Positions 18,121-27,530 are shown, counted from the first letter of the stretch. The stretch is DNA of 64,000 nt from Mesorhizobium sp. M8A.F.Ca.ET.218.01.1.1 (GCF_004791165.1 NZ_SRUZ01000001.1:1098382-1162381); one strand, 5' to 3'. Numbers and translations: made by a program. The notes: generated by a model from the letters alone, not told the origin.

Positions 18121-20910
18121 TCACCATTTGACGCTGAAGCCCAGATTGCCCTCGAGGATGCGGCGTTTGTCGCCGTCGAGGTTGGTGGTGTAATCGCCGG
18201 TGGCGAAGATGCTGACCTTGTCCGTCACCTTGGCGACGATACCGCCGCCGAACTCGAACGAGGTCGACCTGCCCTCGGTCGAGATGTCGGTGGTGTCGAA
18301 GCTGACACGGTCGGTGCCGCCGAAATCATGCCAGATATTGGCCTTGAGATAGGGCTGCAGCGCTATGCCGTTGACAGAGGCTTCGCCCTGCAGCCGAGCG
18401 CCCAGCCGGCCGGTGACGCTGCCGTCGCTATCGAATGAGACCGACGAGAAACGGTCCTTGGTATCGTCGAGCGACAGATGCTGCCAGATCAGTTGCGCCT
18501 GTGGTTCCAGCGTCCAGCCCTGCGCCAGCGCTATGGGATAGCCGCCCTCCAGCGAGGCGGTGACACCTGTTCCGCCAATGTCGATGCCAACGTCGCGCGA
18601 CGACGTCGCGTCGCCGCCGAAGAAGGTGGCGATGAGCACCCCGTCGAGGTACCAGCCGCCCTGGCCGATGCGGGTCCAGTAGCCGCCGACGCTGGTGCCG
18701 CTGACATCGAGCCCGCCCACGGACAGATCATTCTGCCCCAGAGCCTGGCCGCGCACGTCACCCTTCATGCTGGCATAGGCGACGAAGAGGCCGGCGCGAT
18801 CGATGCCGCCCGAAGCGGTTTCGCGGCCGAAGACGTCGAAGCCCGCCTGCAGGCCGAACAAGGTGCCGTCGAAAGACGGCGACACCGTTCCCGACCAGCC
18901 CATTTCGGCGTCCTGGCCGTAGATGCGGCCCCAGACAGGCGACAGCTCGGCATTCGACAACAGACTCTGTTCGCCGCGCCGCTCGTGGAAGGTGCCGAGC
19001 GTCGTCATCGCAAGGTGCTCGGCCACCGGCGGCAAAGCCGAATAGGTCGGCACCTCGATGCGGTAGAGCAGGATCGTCTCGCCGGCTGCCGGCGTCGGCA
19101 GGTGCGGAACGGCGGTCGGCACCACCGGTGGTGGCGGTGGTGGATCCGCCGGCGGCGCTGGCGGCGGTGGCGGCGGCGCCTCGGGTTCGGGGTCGCTCGC
19201 CTGCACTGGCGGTGTCGAATCGACCGGCGGATTGTTGATGTCGCCGTCGGTCGGCACCGGCACCGGCGGCAGCTCGGACGGCGGTGGCGGCGGCTCGGCC
19301 TGCGGCGGCTCCGGTTCTGGTTGCGGCGTCGGTTCGAGCGCCGACGGCCCGGCGGCCGGTGTTGCCGGTGTGTTCAGCGTCGAACGCAGATACCAGTTCT
19401 CCGCGCTGCCGGCGCTGACGCCGCCCTTGAAGAGATAATATTCGAAGGCGCCGGCGGCGACCGGCGCATCGAGGGCAAAGGCGCTTGCGCTCGACGTGGC
19501 GCCGTTGACCGCCTGGACGAGCATGATGCCGTCGGACGTGGTCTGCGCCCCGGCGCCGCCGACATTGACCACGGCGATGCCGGTCGAGCCGGAGGCCGTG
19601 CCGCCGGACAGCACCAGCCGGTCGGAAGCGGAGCTGTCGTCGCCAAGCTCGGTCTGGAGGAGAAGCAGCCCGCCCATGCCGACATAATTGCCGGATATGG
19701 TCAGGCGATCGGAAGCACCGGTGCCGCCGTTGGTCAGGTCGATGCGGCCGGCATTGACCACATCGGCCAGTTGGCCCGAGGTGAAGGCCTGGATGGAACT
19801 GTTGAAGCCACCGCCGCCATAGAGCGTGCTTGCCTGGTCGACGCTGAGCCTTCCGGTGCCCGTGCCGCTGTCGCCCAGTACGAGATTGCCGTCGAGGATC
19901 AACTGGGTATCGTTGGTGGCGTCTATGGTTTCCCAGTTCTGGACCCTGGCGATGCCTTCCAGCTTGACGTTGTCGAAGGTAAGCGCATCGGTGCCGAGGC
20001 CGCCATTCAGCGCATCGGCTCCGCCGAGATTGGCGTTGGTGAGATTGCTGAGTTTGGCGGTATCGTTGTCGGCGCCGAGGTCGACCGAGCCATAGATGAT
20101 GCCGCCGCCGTTCCAGACGAAATTGTCCGCGCCGAAGCTCATCAGCACATCGCCGCCCACCGTGCCGCCTGTGATCGTCACGCTGTCGTTGCCGCCGCTG
20201 ACGCTGATGTTGCCGCCGATCGTGCCACCGGAGAGAATGATGGTGTCCTGATCGAAGCCGGTGACGAGGTTGCGGTCGATGATGCCGCCCGACATGTTGA
20301 AATAGTTCTTGTCGAGCTTCATGTTGACGCGGCCGATGCGGCCGCCGGTCATCACGGCACGGTCCCCATCGTCGAAGAAATCGACGATGCGGCCGCCCGT
20401 CATGGTGAAGGTGTCCAGCCCGTCGCCCTGGTTCAGCGAACCGACCTGGCCGCCGCTCATGCTGAAGTCGTCGATGCCGGCGCCCTGCTGGACATTGCCG
20501 GCGACCGTGCCGCCGCCGATGGCGAAGAAATCCGTGCCGTCGCCCTGATCGACCGCGCCGGTGATGGTGCCGGACTGCATGTCGATGCGGTCCGTGCCGG
20601 CGCCGAATGTGACATTGCCGCTCACATGGCCGGTGCCGCCAGCCGGGAAGGTCAGCGTGTTGTTGCCGCTGGTATCGTTGAGGCTGCCGCTCGAATCGCC
20701 ACTATCGCAAGTGAAGGTGTCATTTCCCGGAGACGGAACCAGCACGCATGCCGCGAAGGCCGCGGAGCCAGGCAGCAACATAAGCGCTGTAGTTGCAAGT
20801 AAGCTAATAAACCCAGGATTGATTCGCCTAGGCCTTCGCCGCGTCAAAGAAATAGCCTCGCCGATGTGCTCCGAACCGCTGTTCGGAGGCTGTATTTCAA
20901 AGTTCCGCAT
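18121..20910 (-). CDS. Autotransporter (type Va secretion) with beta-repeat passenger
   Basis: This 929-aa outer-membrane autotransporter has a signal peptide with an N-terminal extension of about 30 residues, cleaved near AAFAAC (50-55). The passenger has short repeats of about 18-24 residues (about 85-290), each like G-x-D-x-[FI]-x-[IM]-[ST]-GG-x-[IV], the mark of a right-handed beta-helix. Then come a smooth region, a proline/glutamate-rich linker (about 535-625, with runs of P) and a C-terminal beta-barrel (about 650-929) ending in LGFSVKW with a terminal aromatic residue. The barrel inserts in the outer membrane and exposes the passenger. No adhesin or enzyme motif is visible, so the target is unknown. 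It is a single gene. Confidence 0.9.
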   Translation of the reverse strand: MRNFEIQPPNSGSEHIGEAISLTRRRPRRINPGFISLLATTALMLLPGSAAFAACVLVPSPGNDTFTCDSGDSSGSLNDTSGNNTLTFPAGGTGHVSGNVTFGAGTDRIDMQSGTITGAVDQGDGTDFFAIGGGTVAGNVQQGAGIDDFSMSGGQVGSLNQGDGLDTFTMTGGRIVDFFDDGDRAVMTGGRIGRVNMKLDKNYFNMSGGIIDRNLVTGFDQDTIILSGGTIGGNISVSGGNDSVTITGGTVGGDVLMSFGADNFVWNGGGIIYGSVDLGADNDTAKLSNLTNANLGGADALNGGLGTDALTFDNVKLEGIARVQNWETIDATNDTQLILDGNLVLGDSGTGTGRLSVDQASTLYGGGGFNSSIQAFTSGQLADVVNAGRIDLTNGGTGASDRLTISGNYVGMGGLLLLQTELGDDSSASDRLVLSGGTASGSTGIAVVNVGGAGAQTTSDGIMLVQAVNGATSSASAFALDAPVAAGAFEYYLFKGGVSAGSAENWYLRSTLNTPATPAAGPSALEPTPQPEPEPPQAEPPPPPSELPPVPVPTDGDINNPPVDSTPPVQASDPEPEAPPPPPPAPPADPPPPPPVVPTAVPHLPTPAAGETILLYRIEVPTYSALPPVAEHLAMTTLGTFHERRGEQSLLSNAELSPVWGRIYGQDAEMGWSGTVSPSFDGTLFGLQAGFDVFGRETASGGIDRAGLFVAYASMKGDVRGQALGQNDLSVGGLDVSGTSVGGYWTRIGQGGWYLDGVLIATFFGGDATSSRDVGIDIGGTGVTASLEGGYPIALAQGWTLEPQAQLIWQHLSLDDTKDRFSSVSFDSDGSVTGRLGARLQGEASVNGIALQPYLKANIWHDFGGTDRVSFDTTDISTEGRSTSFEFGGGIVAKVTDKVSIFATGDYTTNLDGDKRRILEGNLGFSVKW

Positions 20911-21137
20911 CGCGTCCCCTCTCAGATCGCGATTTCAAGCCCCTTACCCGCGCCGCATTGAAGCCACAATTCGTCCAGTTTTACAAAGCCTAATCTGCCT
21001 CTCATGGTTGATGAACTGCAAAAATAACTGACATGGCGCAGATGTGCCCGTGAAATGGCATCGCCTTCGCCCATGCTTTAAGATGATGTTGGACCGAGGG
21101 GCATCATGCTCATCCGGGTCTGACCAAGGACTCTCGC

Positions 21138-22463
21138 ATGCCAATCAAAGACACATTCGGCTTGGCAGTTTCGGGCGCGACGGAAGCCGGATTCGCGCTC
21201 TACGGCCAGGCCGTGCGCGAATTGCAGTGTTTCATCGGCGATCCGGTCAACTCCGTCGATCGCGCCATCGCGCAGGACCCCGGTTTCGTCATGGCGCATG
21301 TCTTCAAGGGCTATCTCTTCGGCCTTGCCACCGAGCCGGAAGCTACGGCCGTGGCCAGGACCTGCCACGAGGCGGCGCTGCCGCTTGCCGCGACAACGCG
21401 CGAACGAGCGCATGTCTCAGCCCTCGGCCACCTCGCCAACGGCCGCTGGCATCAGGCTTCCGGCATCCTTCAGGACATAGCGATCGATTTCCCGCTCGAT
21501 GCCGTGGCGCTCCAGGTCGGACACCAGGTCGATTTCTTCACCGGCAACGCCCGCATGCTGCGCGACCGCATCGCCCGCGCCCTGCCGTCATGGCAGGCGG
21601 ACATGCGGGGTTACCACGCCATCCTCGGCATGCAGGCGTTCGGGCTCGAAGAGATGGCTGAATACGCACAGGCCGAAAGGCTGGGTCGCAGAGCGGTCGA
21701 GATCGAACCGCGCGACGGCTGGGCGCAACATGCGGTGGCGCATGTGATGGAGATGCAAAGCCGGCAAAGGGATGGCATTGCCTGGATGCACGCCGATACC
21801 GAAGCCTGGACCAAGGAGAGCTTCCTCCAGGTTCACAATTGGTGGCACCTGGCGCTGTTCCACTACGATCTCGGCGAGACCGGCGAGGTGCTGGCGCTCT
21901 ATGACGGACCGATCTACGGCGCCAGATCGACGCTGGCGCTCAACATGGTCGATGCATCGGCAATCCTGTGGCGGCTTCATCTCGGTGACGTCGATGTCGG
22001 CGACCGCTGGGCGGCGCTGGCTGCCAATTGGGTGCCCAGGGCCGCCTCCGGCAATTACGCGTTCAACGACGCCCATGCGATGATGGCCTTTGTCGGCGCC
22101 GGGCTCGACGCCCCGGCCCGGACCTTGCTCGAGGCCCAGCGCGAGGCGATGCGGGGCGATGCGGACAATGCCGCTTTCACGCGGGATGTGGGGCACCCCC
22201 TGACGCTTGCGATCAAGGCGTTCGGGGAGGGCAATTACGCCGAGACCATCCGATTGATCCGGCCCATCCGGGCGATCGCCCATCGCTTTGGCGGCAGCCA
22301 CGCGCAGCGCGACGTCATCGATCTCACGCTGATCGAGGCCGCCCTGCGCGCCGGCGACGGCGCGCTCGCCAAGGTGCTGACGATGGAGCGCTCGATGGTA
22401 CGCCCGGACAGTCCGCTGTCGGCGCTGTTTTCGAGACGCGCCGCGGATTTGTCAGAGAATTGA
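21138..22463 (+). CDS. TTC38-like tetratricopeptide repeat protein
   Basis: This 441-aa, alanine-rich, all-helical protein resembles the TTC38 family (TPR protein 38, DUF-type bacterial members). Typical parts are FKGYLFGLATEPEA, the middle region MEMQSRQRDGIAWM..HNWWHLALFHYDLGE and the late NAFNDAHAMMAFVGAG-like stretch. No catalytic motif is visible and no function is proven for this family. It is probably cytoplasmic, having no signal peptide. It lies 80 bp upstream of xylB on the same strand, but a palindrome near 22503 suggests xylB has its own control. Confidence 0.82.
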   Translation: MPIKDTFGLAVSGATEAGFALYGQAVRELQCFIGDPVNSVDRAIAQDPGFVMAHVFKGYLFGLATEPEATAVARTCHEAALPLAATTRERAHVSALGHLANGRWHQASGILQDIAIDFPLDAVALQVGHQVDFFTGNARMLRDRIARALPSWQADMRGYHAILGMQAFGLEEMAEYAQAERLGRRAVEIEPRDGWAQHAVAHVMEMQSRQRDGIAWMHADTEAWTKESFLQVHNWWHLALFHYDLGETGEVLALYDGPIYGARSTLALNMVDASAILWRLHLGDVDVGDRWAALAANWVPRAASGNYAFNDAHAMMAFVGAGLDAPARTLLEAQREAMRGDADNAAFTRDVGHPLTLAIKAFGEGNYAETIRLIRPIRAIAHRFGGSHAQRDVIDLTLIEAALRAGDGALAKVLTMERSMVRPDSPLSALFSRRAADLSEN

Positions 22464-22502
22464 CCCGGAGCGGATCTTGCCTTAAAAACTGGCTGAAGCA
22501 TA

Positions 22503-22521
22503 TTTTTCGGAATCCGAAAAA
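22503..22521. promoter_or_regulatory. Palindrome upstream of xylB, candidate operator
   Basis: TTTTTCGG, AAT, CCGAAAAA: a perfect 8-bp dyad 22 bp upstream of the xylB ATG. Its AT-rich flanks and position suit a repressor site (LacI/ROK type), but it could also be a hairpin ending the TPR gene mRNA. No xylose regulator gene lies in the window. Confidence 0.4.
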
Positions 22522-22543
22522 AATAAGAACGTGGGAGGAAACC

Positions 22544-23998
22544 ATGTATCTCGGCCTCGACCTGGGGACATCGGGCGTCAAGGCGCTGCTGATCGATGCC
22601 GGACAGGGCGTCATCGGCTCCGGCCATGGCACGCTTGACGTTTCGCGCCCGCATCCCGGCTGGTCCGAGCAGGATCCGCTGCACTGGATACGCGCCTGCC
22701 AAGACGCGATCGCCGAACTGAAGGCGTCGCATCCCGGGCAGTTCGCGGCGGTTAAGGGCATCGGCCTGTCGGGCCAGATGCATGGCGCGACCTTGCTCGA
22801 CGCGGCCGATCAGGTGCTGCGTCCCTGCATCCTCTGGAATGACACGCGCAGCCATATCGAGGCGGCCGCGCTCGACGCCGATCCACGCTTCCGCGCGCTC
22901 ACCGGCAACATCGTCTTTCCCGGCTTCACCGCGCCGAAGCTGGCCTGGGTGAAGAACAACGAGCCCGCTGTCTTCGCCAAGGTGGCAAAGGTGCTTTTGC
23001 CCAAGGACTTCCTGCGGCTTTGGCTGACCGGGGAACACATTTCCGAAATGTCTGATGCAGCCGGTACATCCTGGCTCGATGTCGGCAAGCGCCGCTGGTC
23101 GGCGGACCTGCTCGCGGCGACATCGCTCGACGAGAGCCATATGCCGGCGCTGGTCGAGGGCACCGCGAAGGCTGGCGGGCTGCGCGCCGAACTCGCCTCG
23201 CAATGGGGTATCGCGGCCGGCATTCCGGTGGCTGGCGGCGCCGGCGACAACGCGGCTTCCGCCTGCGGCATGGGCACGGTCCGCGCCGGCCACGCCTTTG
23301 TCTCGCTCGGCACGTCGGGCGTGCTGTTTGCCGCCAACGCCGCCTATCTGCCCAATCCGGCAAGCGCGGTGCATACCTTCTGCCATGCGTTGCCCAGCAC
23401 CTGGCACCAGATGGGCGTCATCCTGTCGGCGAGCGATTCGCTCAACTGGCTGTCGGAGATCACGGGCAGGGGCGCAGGCGAGTTGACGTCGGAACTCGGC
23501 GAGACGCTGAAAGCGCCGACCGGCGTGTCCTTCCTGCCCTATCTTTCGGGCGAGCGCACGCCACACAATGATTCCGCCATTCGCGGTTCCTTCACCGGCC
23601 TCGCGCATGAATCGGGCCGCGCCGTGCTGACCCAGGCCGTGCTCGAAGGCGTCGCCTTCGCCTTCCGCGACAGCCTCGAAGCGTTGAAGACAGCCGGCAC
23701 CACCTTGACGCGGGTGACGGCGATCGGCGGCGGCTCGCGCTCGCGCTACTGGCTGAAGGCCATCGCCACCGCGCTGCAGCTTCCGGTCGACATCCCAGCC
23801 GACGGCGATTTCGGCGCCGCGTTTGGGGCTGCGCGGCTTGGCCTTATCGCCGCGACAGGGGCGGATCCGCTGGCCGTGTGCACGGCGCCGAAGACAGACG
23901 CCACGATCGAACCGGATGCGGCGCTCGGCAACGCCTATGCCGATGCCTATCACCGCTACCGGGCGCTTTACCCGGCGATCAGGGCTGTAACCGCGTGA
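22544..23998 (+). CDS. xylB: Xylulokinase XylB
   Basis: This 484-aa FGGY-family kinase phosphorylates D-xylulose to xylulose 5-phosphate. The N-terminus YLGLDLGTSGVKALL is the phosphate-binding region; LSGQMHGATLLD carries the xylulokinase-specific MHG motif; the general base aspartate lies in AGGAGDNAASACGMG; AIGGGSRSRYWLK is the second ATP-binding motif. A GGGAGGA seven bases upstream fixes ATG 22544, although the frame is open much further upstream across the TPR gene. xylA follows 740 bp later on the same strand. Confidence 0.96.
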   Translation: MYLGLDLGTSGVKALLIDAGQGVIGSGHGTLDVSRPHPGWSEQDPLHWIRACQDAIAELKASHPGQFAAVKGIGLSGQMHGATLLDAADQVLRPCILWNDTRSHIEAAALDADPRFRALTGNIVFPGFTAPKLAWVKNNEPAVFAKVAKVLLPKDFLRLWLTGEHISEMSDAAGTSWLDVGKRRWSADLLAATSLDESHMPALVEGTAKAGGLRAELASQWGIAAGIPVAGGAGDNAASACGMGTVRAGHAFVSLGTSGVLFAANAAYLPNPASAVHTFCHALPSTWHQMGVILSASDSLNWLSEITGRGAGELTSELGETLKAPTGVSFLPYLSGERTPHNDSAIRGSFTGLAHESGRAVLTQAVLEGVAFAFRDSLEALKTAGTTLTRVTAIGGGSRSRYWLKAIATALQLPVDIPADGDFGAAFGAARLGLIAATGADPLAVCTAPKTDATIEPDAALGNAYADAYHRYRALYPAIRAVTA

Positions 23999-24029
23999 GT
24001 TGGGGCGTGTCCCACCCTCTTTATCAGGG

Positions 24030-24211
24030 CGCCGGCGCTGCCCCTCACCTGCCTGCCGGCATCCTCTCCCCGCATAGGGACGGGGAGAGGGGCGCTCCCG
24101 TCACCGGTTTCGCCAATCACCAGCGTAGTGACGAAGGCGCCAAGGTTGCGGCCAGCCCCCTTCTCCCCGTCACTATACGGGGTGAAGTGCCCGGCAGGGC
24201 GATGAGGGACA
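24030..24211. repeat. Palindromic intergenic repeat, RIME-like, two inverted arms
   Basis: The left arm is CCCCTCACCTGCCTGCC then CTCCCCGC..GGGGAGAGGGG; the right arm reads CTCCCCGTCACTATACGGGG then GCCCGGCAGGGCGATGAGGG. It is the same family as 279-466 and 42054-42240. It fills most of the gap after xylB. Confidence 0.8.
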
Positions 24212-24261
24212 GCACCGACTTTGGCGATTGGTATTCTCCACCACGTCTTGACGAGGTGACC

Positions 24262-24624
24262 TCACTGCGCCGGCACCTTGTCGAGGAAGCCGGTCACGCT
24301 TTTCAGGCGACCGTCCTCGATGATGCCGATGTCGGTGCCTTCGATGACGGACGGGACCCCTTCCGGCCCGAGATTCCACGAAAACCGGATCTTGTCGGCA
24401 AAGCCGTCCGGAGTCCCCTTCAGAGAGAAGCGGAAGCCGGCAAAGCGCTGCTGCACGCCGTCGATCAGCGCCGCGACGCCTTCATGGCCGTCGCCCTGCA
24501 TGAGCGGATCGCGATAGCTGATGTCTTCGGTGAAAACAGCCTTGAGCAACGCTGCCCGGCGGCCGGCATCGCTCTCGTTCCAGGCGGTGATGTAGTTTTG
24601 GGCGATCGTGTTGAGGTCGGTCAT
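24262..24624 (-). CDS. NTF2-like / SnoaL-like polyketide cyclase family protein
   Basis: This 120-aa cone-shaped alpha+beta barrel protein has the typical start MTDLNTIAQNYITAWNESDAGRRAALL, then the YRDPL region and VIEGTDIGIIEDGRLKSVTGFLDKVP at the end. Such proteins are small ligand-binding or isomerase-like proteins and the ligand cannot be inferred. GGAGACAGATC before ATG 24624 is a good ribosome-binding site and rules out a longer frame. It lies divergent from xylA; a link with xylose use is not shown. Confidence 0.82.
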   Translation of the reverse strand: MTDLNTIAQNYITAWNESDAGRRAALLKAVFTEDISYRDPLMQGDGHEGVAALIDGVQQRFAGFRFSLKGTPDGFADKIRFSWNLGPEGVPSVIEGTDIGIIEDGRLKSVTGFLDKVPAQ

Positions 24625-24693
24625 GATCTGTCTCCTTCGTTTGACGGTTTTGACGTGACCGTTTTCGACCAGCACCGGCGTGAAACCAATTAC

Positions 24694-24710
24694 GCCTGAG
24701 GTAATCAGGC
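24694..24710. promoter_or_regulatory. Dyad upstream of xylA
   Basis: GCCTGA, GGTAA, TCAGGC: a perfect 6-bp dyad overlapping another (ATTAC..GTAAT), 26 bp before the xylA ATG and in the divergent region with the NTF2-like gene. It could be an operator; support is positional only. Confidence 0.3.
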
Positions 24711-24736
24711 AAAACTATCTTGGAGAGGAAGAGAAC

Positions 24737-26062
24737 ATGAACAGCGGCTTTTTCGGCGACATCCAGAAGATCAAATATGAGGGACCGGATTCGACCAATC
24801 CGCTGGCCTATCGTTTCTACAATCCCGACGAAGTGGTGGCTGGCAAGCGTCTGGAAGACCATCTGCGCTTTGCCGTCGCCTACTGGCATTCCTTCGCCTG
24901 GCCGGGCGGCGACCCGTTCGGCGGCCAGACCTTCGACCGTCCCTGGTTCCCCAAGGCCGGCGGCGTCGACACGATGGAACTGGCGAAACTGAAGGCGGAT
25001 GTGGCCTTCGAGATGTTCTCGCTGCTCGGCGCTCCCTATTTCTGCTTCCATGACGCCGATGTACGGCCCGAGGGCAAGGATTTCTCCGAAAGTGCGGCCC
25101 GGCTGGATGAAATCGCCGACTATTTTGCCGGAAAGATGAAGCAGACCGGCGTCAAGCTTCTCTGGGGCACGGCGAACCTGTTCTCCAACCGCCGCTTCAT
25201 GTCCGGTGCCGCGACCAATCCCGATCCGGATGTGTTCGCCTATGCGGCTGCGACGGTGAAGAGCTGCATCGACGTCACCAAGCGGCTGAAGGGCGAGAAC
25301 TACGTGCTGTGGGGCGGGCGCGAGGGGTACGAGACCCTGCTCAACACCGACCTTGCCCGCGAGCAGGAACAGGCCGGCCGCTTCCTGAACCTCGTCGTCG
25401 ACTACAAGCACAAGATCGGCTTCAAGGGCACGATCCTGATCGAGCCGAAGCCACAGGAGCCGACAAAGCACCAATATGACTACGACGTCGCGACCGTTTA
25501 CGGCTTCCTCAAGCGCTTCGGCCTGGAAAAGGAGGTCAAGCTCAACATCGAGCAGGGCCACGCCATCCTGGCCGGCCATTCCTTCGAGCACGAACTGGCC
25601 CTGGCCAATGCGCTCGGCGTCTTCGGCTCGATCGACATGAACCGCAACGACTACCAGTCGGGCTGGGATACCGACCAGTTCCCCAACAACGTGCCGGAGA
25701 TGGCGCTCGCCTACTACCAGGTCCTCCAGGCTGGCGGCTTCAAGACCGGCGGCACCAATTTCGACGCCAAGCTGCGCCGCCAGTCGCTCGACCCGCAGGA
25801 CCTGCTGATCGGCCACATCGGCGGCATGGATTCTTGCGCGCGCGGCCTCAAGGCGGCGGCCCGCATGGTCGAGGACAAGGCATTGTCGGGCCCGCTCGCC
25901 GAACGCTACGCCGGCTGGAACAGCGCCGAGGCCAAGGCGATGCTGTCGGGCAAGCGGACGCTGGAAGAGATCGCCGAACGCGTGGTGAAGAAGAAGATCG
26001 AGCCGCAGCCGCGTTCCGGCCGCCAGGAACTGCTCGAAAACATCGTCAACCGCTACGTCTGA
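24737..26062 (+). CDS. xylA: Xylose isomerase XylA
   Basis: This 441-aa class II xylose isomerase converts D-xylose to D-xylulose. Signatures are [12 protein letters not shown] (catalytic histidine), [33 protein letters not shown] (metal site 1), [18 protein letters not shown] and GSIDMNRND (metal ligands). Length and N-terminal [15 protein letters not shown] are typical. GGAGAGGAAGAG before ATG 24737 marks the start. Together with xylB it forms the isomerase route to the pentose phosphate pathway; no xylose transporter is in the window. Confidence 0.97.
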   Translation: MNSGFFGDIQKIKYEGPDSTNPLAYRFYNPDEVVAGKRLEDHLRFAVAYWHSFAWPGGDPFGGQTFDRPWFPKAGGVDTMELAKLKADVAFEMFSLLGAPYFCFHDADVRPEGKDFSESAARLDEIADYFAGKMKQTGVKLLWGTANLFSNRRFMSGAATNPDPDVFAYAAATVKSCIDVTKRLKGENYVLWGGREGYETLLNTDLAREQEQAGRFLNLVVDYKHKIGFKGTILIEPKPQEPTKHQYDYDVATVYGFLKRFGLEKEVKLNIEQGHAILAGHSFEHELALANALGVFGSIDMNRNDYQSGWDTDQFPNNVPEMALAYYQVLQAGGFKTGGTNFDAKLRRQSLDPQDLLIGHIGGMDSCARGLKAAARMVEDKALSGPLAERYAGWNSAEAKAMLSGKRTLEEIAERVVKKKIEPQPRSGRQELLENIVNRYV

Positions 26063-26270
26063 CGCTGCCTGGCCGTCGGCAATCCAAGCCGGCGCACTAT
26101 GCGATTCGAAAGCTTGGCGCGCGGAAACATTTTGCGCGCCATGCTGAAACCGACGACAAGGTTTTGCCCCTTGCCGCCTCTCAATGACCTCGCTCTTGCC
26201 TTCAAACTGCCGTCACGAATCTCGTATAGGTATCGCTCGTGGCGGGAGAGGAAGAAGGAGGCGAACCGAT

Positions 26271-26480
26271 ATGCAGAACGAACGTGAAATCGACGCCCTG
26301 CTCTCACCTGGCGAAGCCGGATCGATCATTGACCGGCTGATGGCAATGCCGCATCCAAAACAGGGCGCACGCAGCACCAATGAATGGGACCGCGCCGTTG
26401 CCAGCCGCTTCGAGACCCATCTCGCGCGGCAGATGCGCTCGCAGATCGACGGCGGCAGCGACCGCCGGAATGCTGCCTGA
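26271..26480 (+). CDS. Small hypothetical protein, 69 aa
   Basis: It starts MQNEREIDALLSPGEAG and ends RQMRSQIDGGSDRRNAA. It is hydrophilic and probably helical, with no membrane segment and no recognised domain. AAGGAGG nine bases upstream is an excellent ribosome-binding site, which argues for a real gene. It is followed eight bases later by a five-copy tandem repeat. Function unknown. Confidence 0.6.
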   Translation: MQNEREIDALLSPGEAGSIIDRLMAMPHPKQGARSTNEWDRAVASRFETHLARQMRSQIDGGSDRRNAA

Positions 26481-26487
26481 CTTCCCA

Positions 26488-26564
26488 AATCAACCCTGGC
26501 CGAATCAACTCCGGCCCGAATCAACCCAGGCCCCAATCAACCCCGGCCCCAATCAACCCCGGCG
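26488..26564. repeat. Five tandem 15-16-bp repeats AATCAACCCCGGCCCC
   Basis: Units start at 26488, 26503, 26519, 26535 and 26551, with the last truncated after GGCG. The third and fourth differ by one base; the first two are more diverged. The fifth unit contains the stop codon of the divergent regulator gene (TGA read at 26555-26553). Confidence 0.85.
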
Positions 26565-27530
26565 AAGCCTGACAGGGGCTTCGCCGAAAGCTCTTGAAAA
26601 TGCCCTGGAAAAAGCCGCGGCCGACGAGAACCCCGTCCGCCCGGCAATATCCGCCATGGCGATCCGCGTGTCGACCACGAGCCGGCGCGCGGCGCCCAGC
26701 CGCAGCCTGAGATAATAGGCGCCCGGCGTCTCGCCGATCGACTTGCGAAAGATGCTTTCCAGGGTCCGCGCCGTCACCCCGGCGCGTTTGGCGACCGCCT
26801 CGACGGTCAACGGCTGATCGACATGCGATTCCATCAGCCGGATGGCCTGCGCCAGGCGCGGATCATAGCCGTCGAGCCGGCCGAGCGAGACCAGCGGCTG
26901 GGCATCGGTCGCGGCCCGGGCCTGGTCGTAGATGAAGACGCTGGCGACATCGAGCGCCACGGCCATGCCGAGGCGCGTGCGAATGAGATGCAGCATCAGG
27001 TCGAAAGTCGGCGACGCGCCGCCCGAGGTGAACACCGGCCCGTCGATGACATAGCGGTCCGGACGGACGTCGACGCCAGGGAAGGCCGAGGAAAAATCCT
27101 CCATGTCCTCCCAATGGGTGGTAGCGCTGCGCCCTTCCAGCAAGCCGGCACGCGCCACCAGCCAGGTGCCGGCCTCGACCCCGCCGCACGCGCGGGCCGC
27201 TCGCGCCGCCCTCCGCAAACCTGAAAGCAGACCCGACGTCGCGTAATTCTGCGTGCCGAAACCGGCGACGACGACGAGAACGTCGGTCGGCTCCGCCGCG
27301 TCGAAACGCCCGCTGACCGCGACCGGCAGGCCGCAGGTGGTGACCGGAGCCTCGCCGGTGACCGAGACCAGCTTGAAATCGAACAGGGTCTCGCCGGAGA
27401 TGCGGTTGGCGGCGCGCAGCGGGTCGACGGCCGAGGCGACGCACATGATCGACGACCCGGAAAACACCAGGAACGTCACCTTGAGGGTCTCGCGTTCGGC
27501 GCGAAAGACAGATTTTTCGCTTTTGATCAT
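26553..27530 (-). CDS. cdhR: GlxA/CdhR-family transcriptional regulator (DJ-1/PfpI plus AraC HTH)
   Basis: This 325-aa regulator has an N-terminal class I glutamine-amidotransferase-like sensor domain (about 15-185) and a C-terminal AraC-type double helix-turn-helix (about 225-325, with LTVEAVAKRAGVTARTLESIFRKS and IADIAGRTGFSSAAAFSRAFSRAFG-like second helix). CdhR of Pseudomonas, which senses carnitine and activates carnitine dehydrogenase genes, has this architecture. Here it is divergent from the BKACE-carnitine dehydrogenase operon, so a CdhR role is likely. GAAGG lies five bases before ATG 27530; an in-frame longer frame upstream overlaps the next gene. The symbol rests on architecture and context. 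Confidence 0.8.
   Translation of the reverse strand: MIKSEKSVFRAERETLKVTFLVFSGSSIMCVASAVDPLRAANRISGETLFDFKLVSVTGEAPVTTCGLPVAVSGRFDAAEPTDVLVVVAGFGTQNYATSGLLSGLRRAARAARACGGVEAGTWLVARAGLLEGRSATTHWEDMEDFSSAFPGVDVRPDRYVIDGPVFTSGGASPTFDLMLHLIRTRLGMAVALDVASVFIYDQARAATDAQPLVSLGRLDGYDPRLAQAIRLMESHVDQPLTVEAVAKRAGVTARTLESIFRKSIGETPGAYYLRLRLGAARRLVVDTRIAMADIAGRTGFSSAAAFSRAFSRAFGEAPVRLRRG

Noticed and set aside
18478..20802. Very long open frame (774 codons) on the plus strand opposite the autotransporter
   Set aside because: It is the antisense shadow of GC-rich coding sequence: Arg/Asp/Val/Ala-rich, no domain, no ribosome-binding site, and the minus-strand protein has a clear signal peptide, linker and barrel.
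22235..23953. 572-codon open frame opposite xylB
   Set aside because: Antisense shadow; xylB has all kinase motifs and a strong ribosome-binding site.
24030..24211. Insertion sequence remnant
   Set aside because: No transposase coding sequence or IS-type ends; the structure is that of a small palindromic repeat.
26488..26564. Possible CRISPR array
   Set aside because: Units are 15-16 bp directly joined with no unique spacers and no cas genes nearby; this is a simple tandem repeat.
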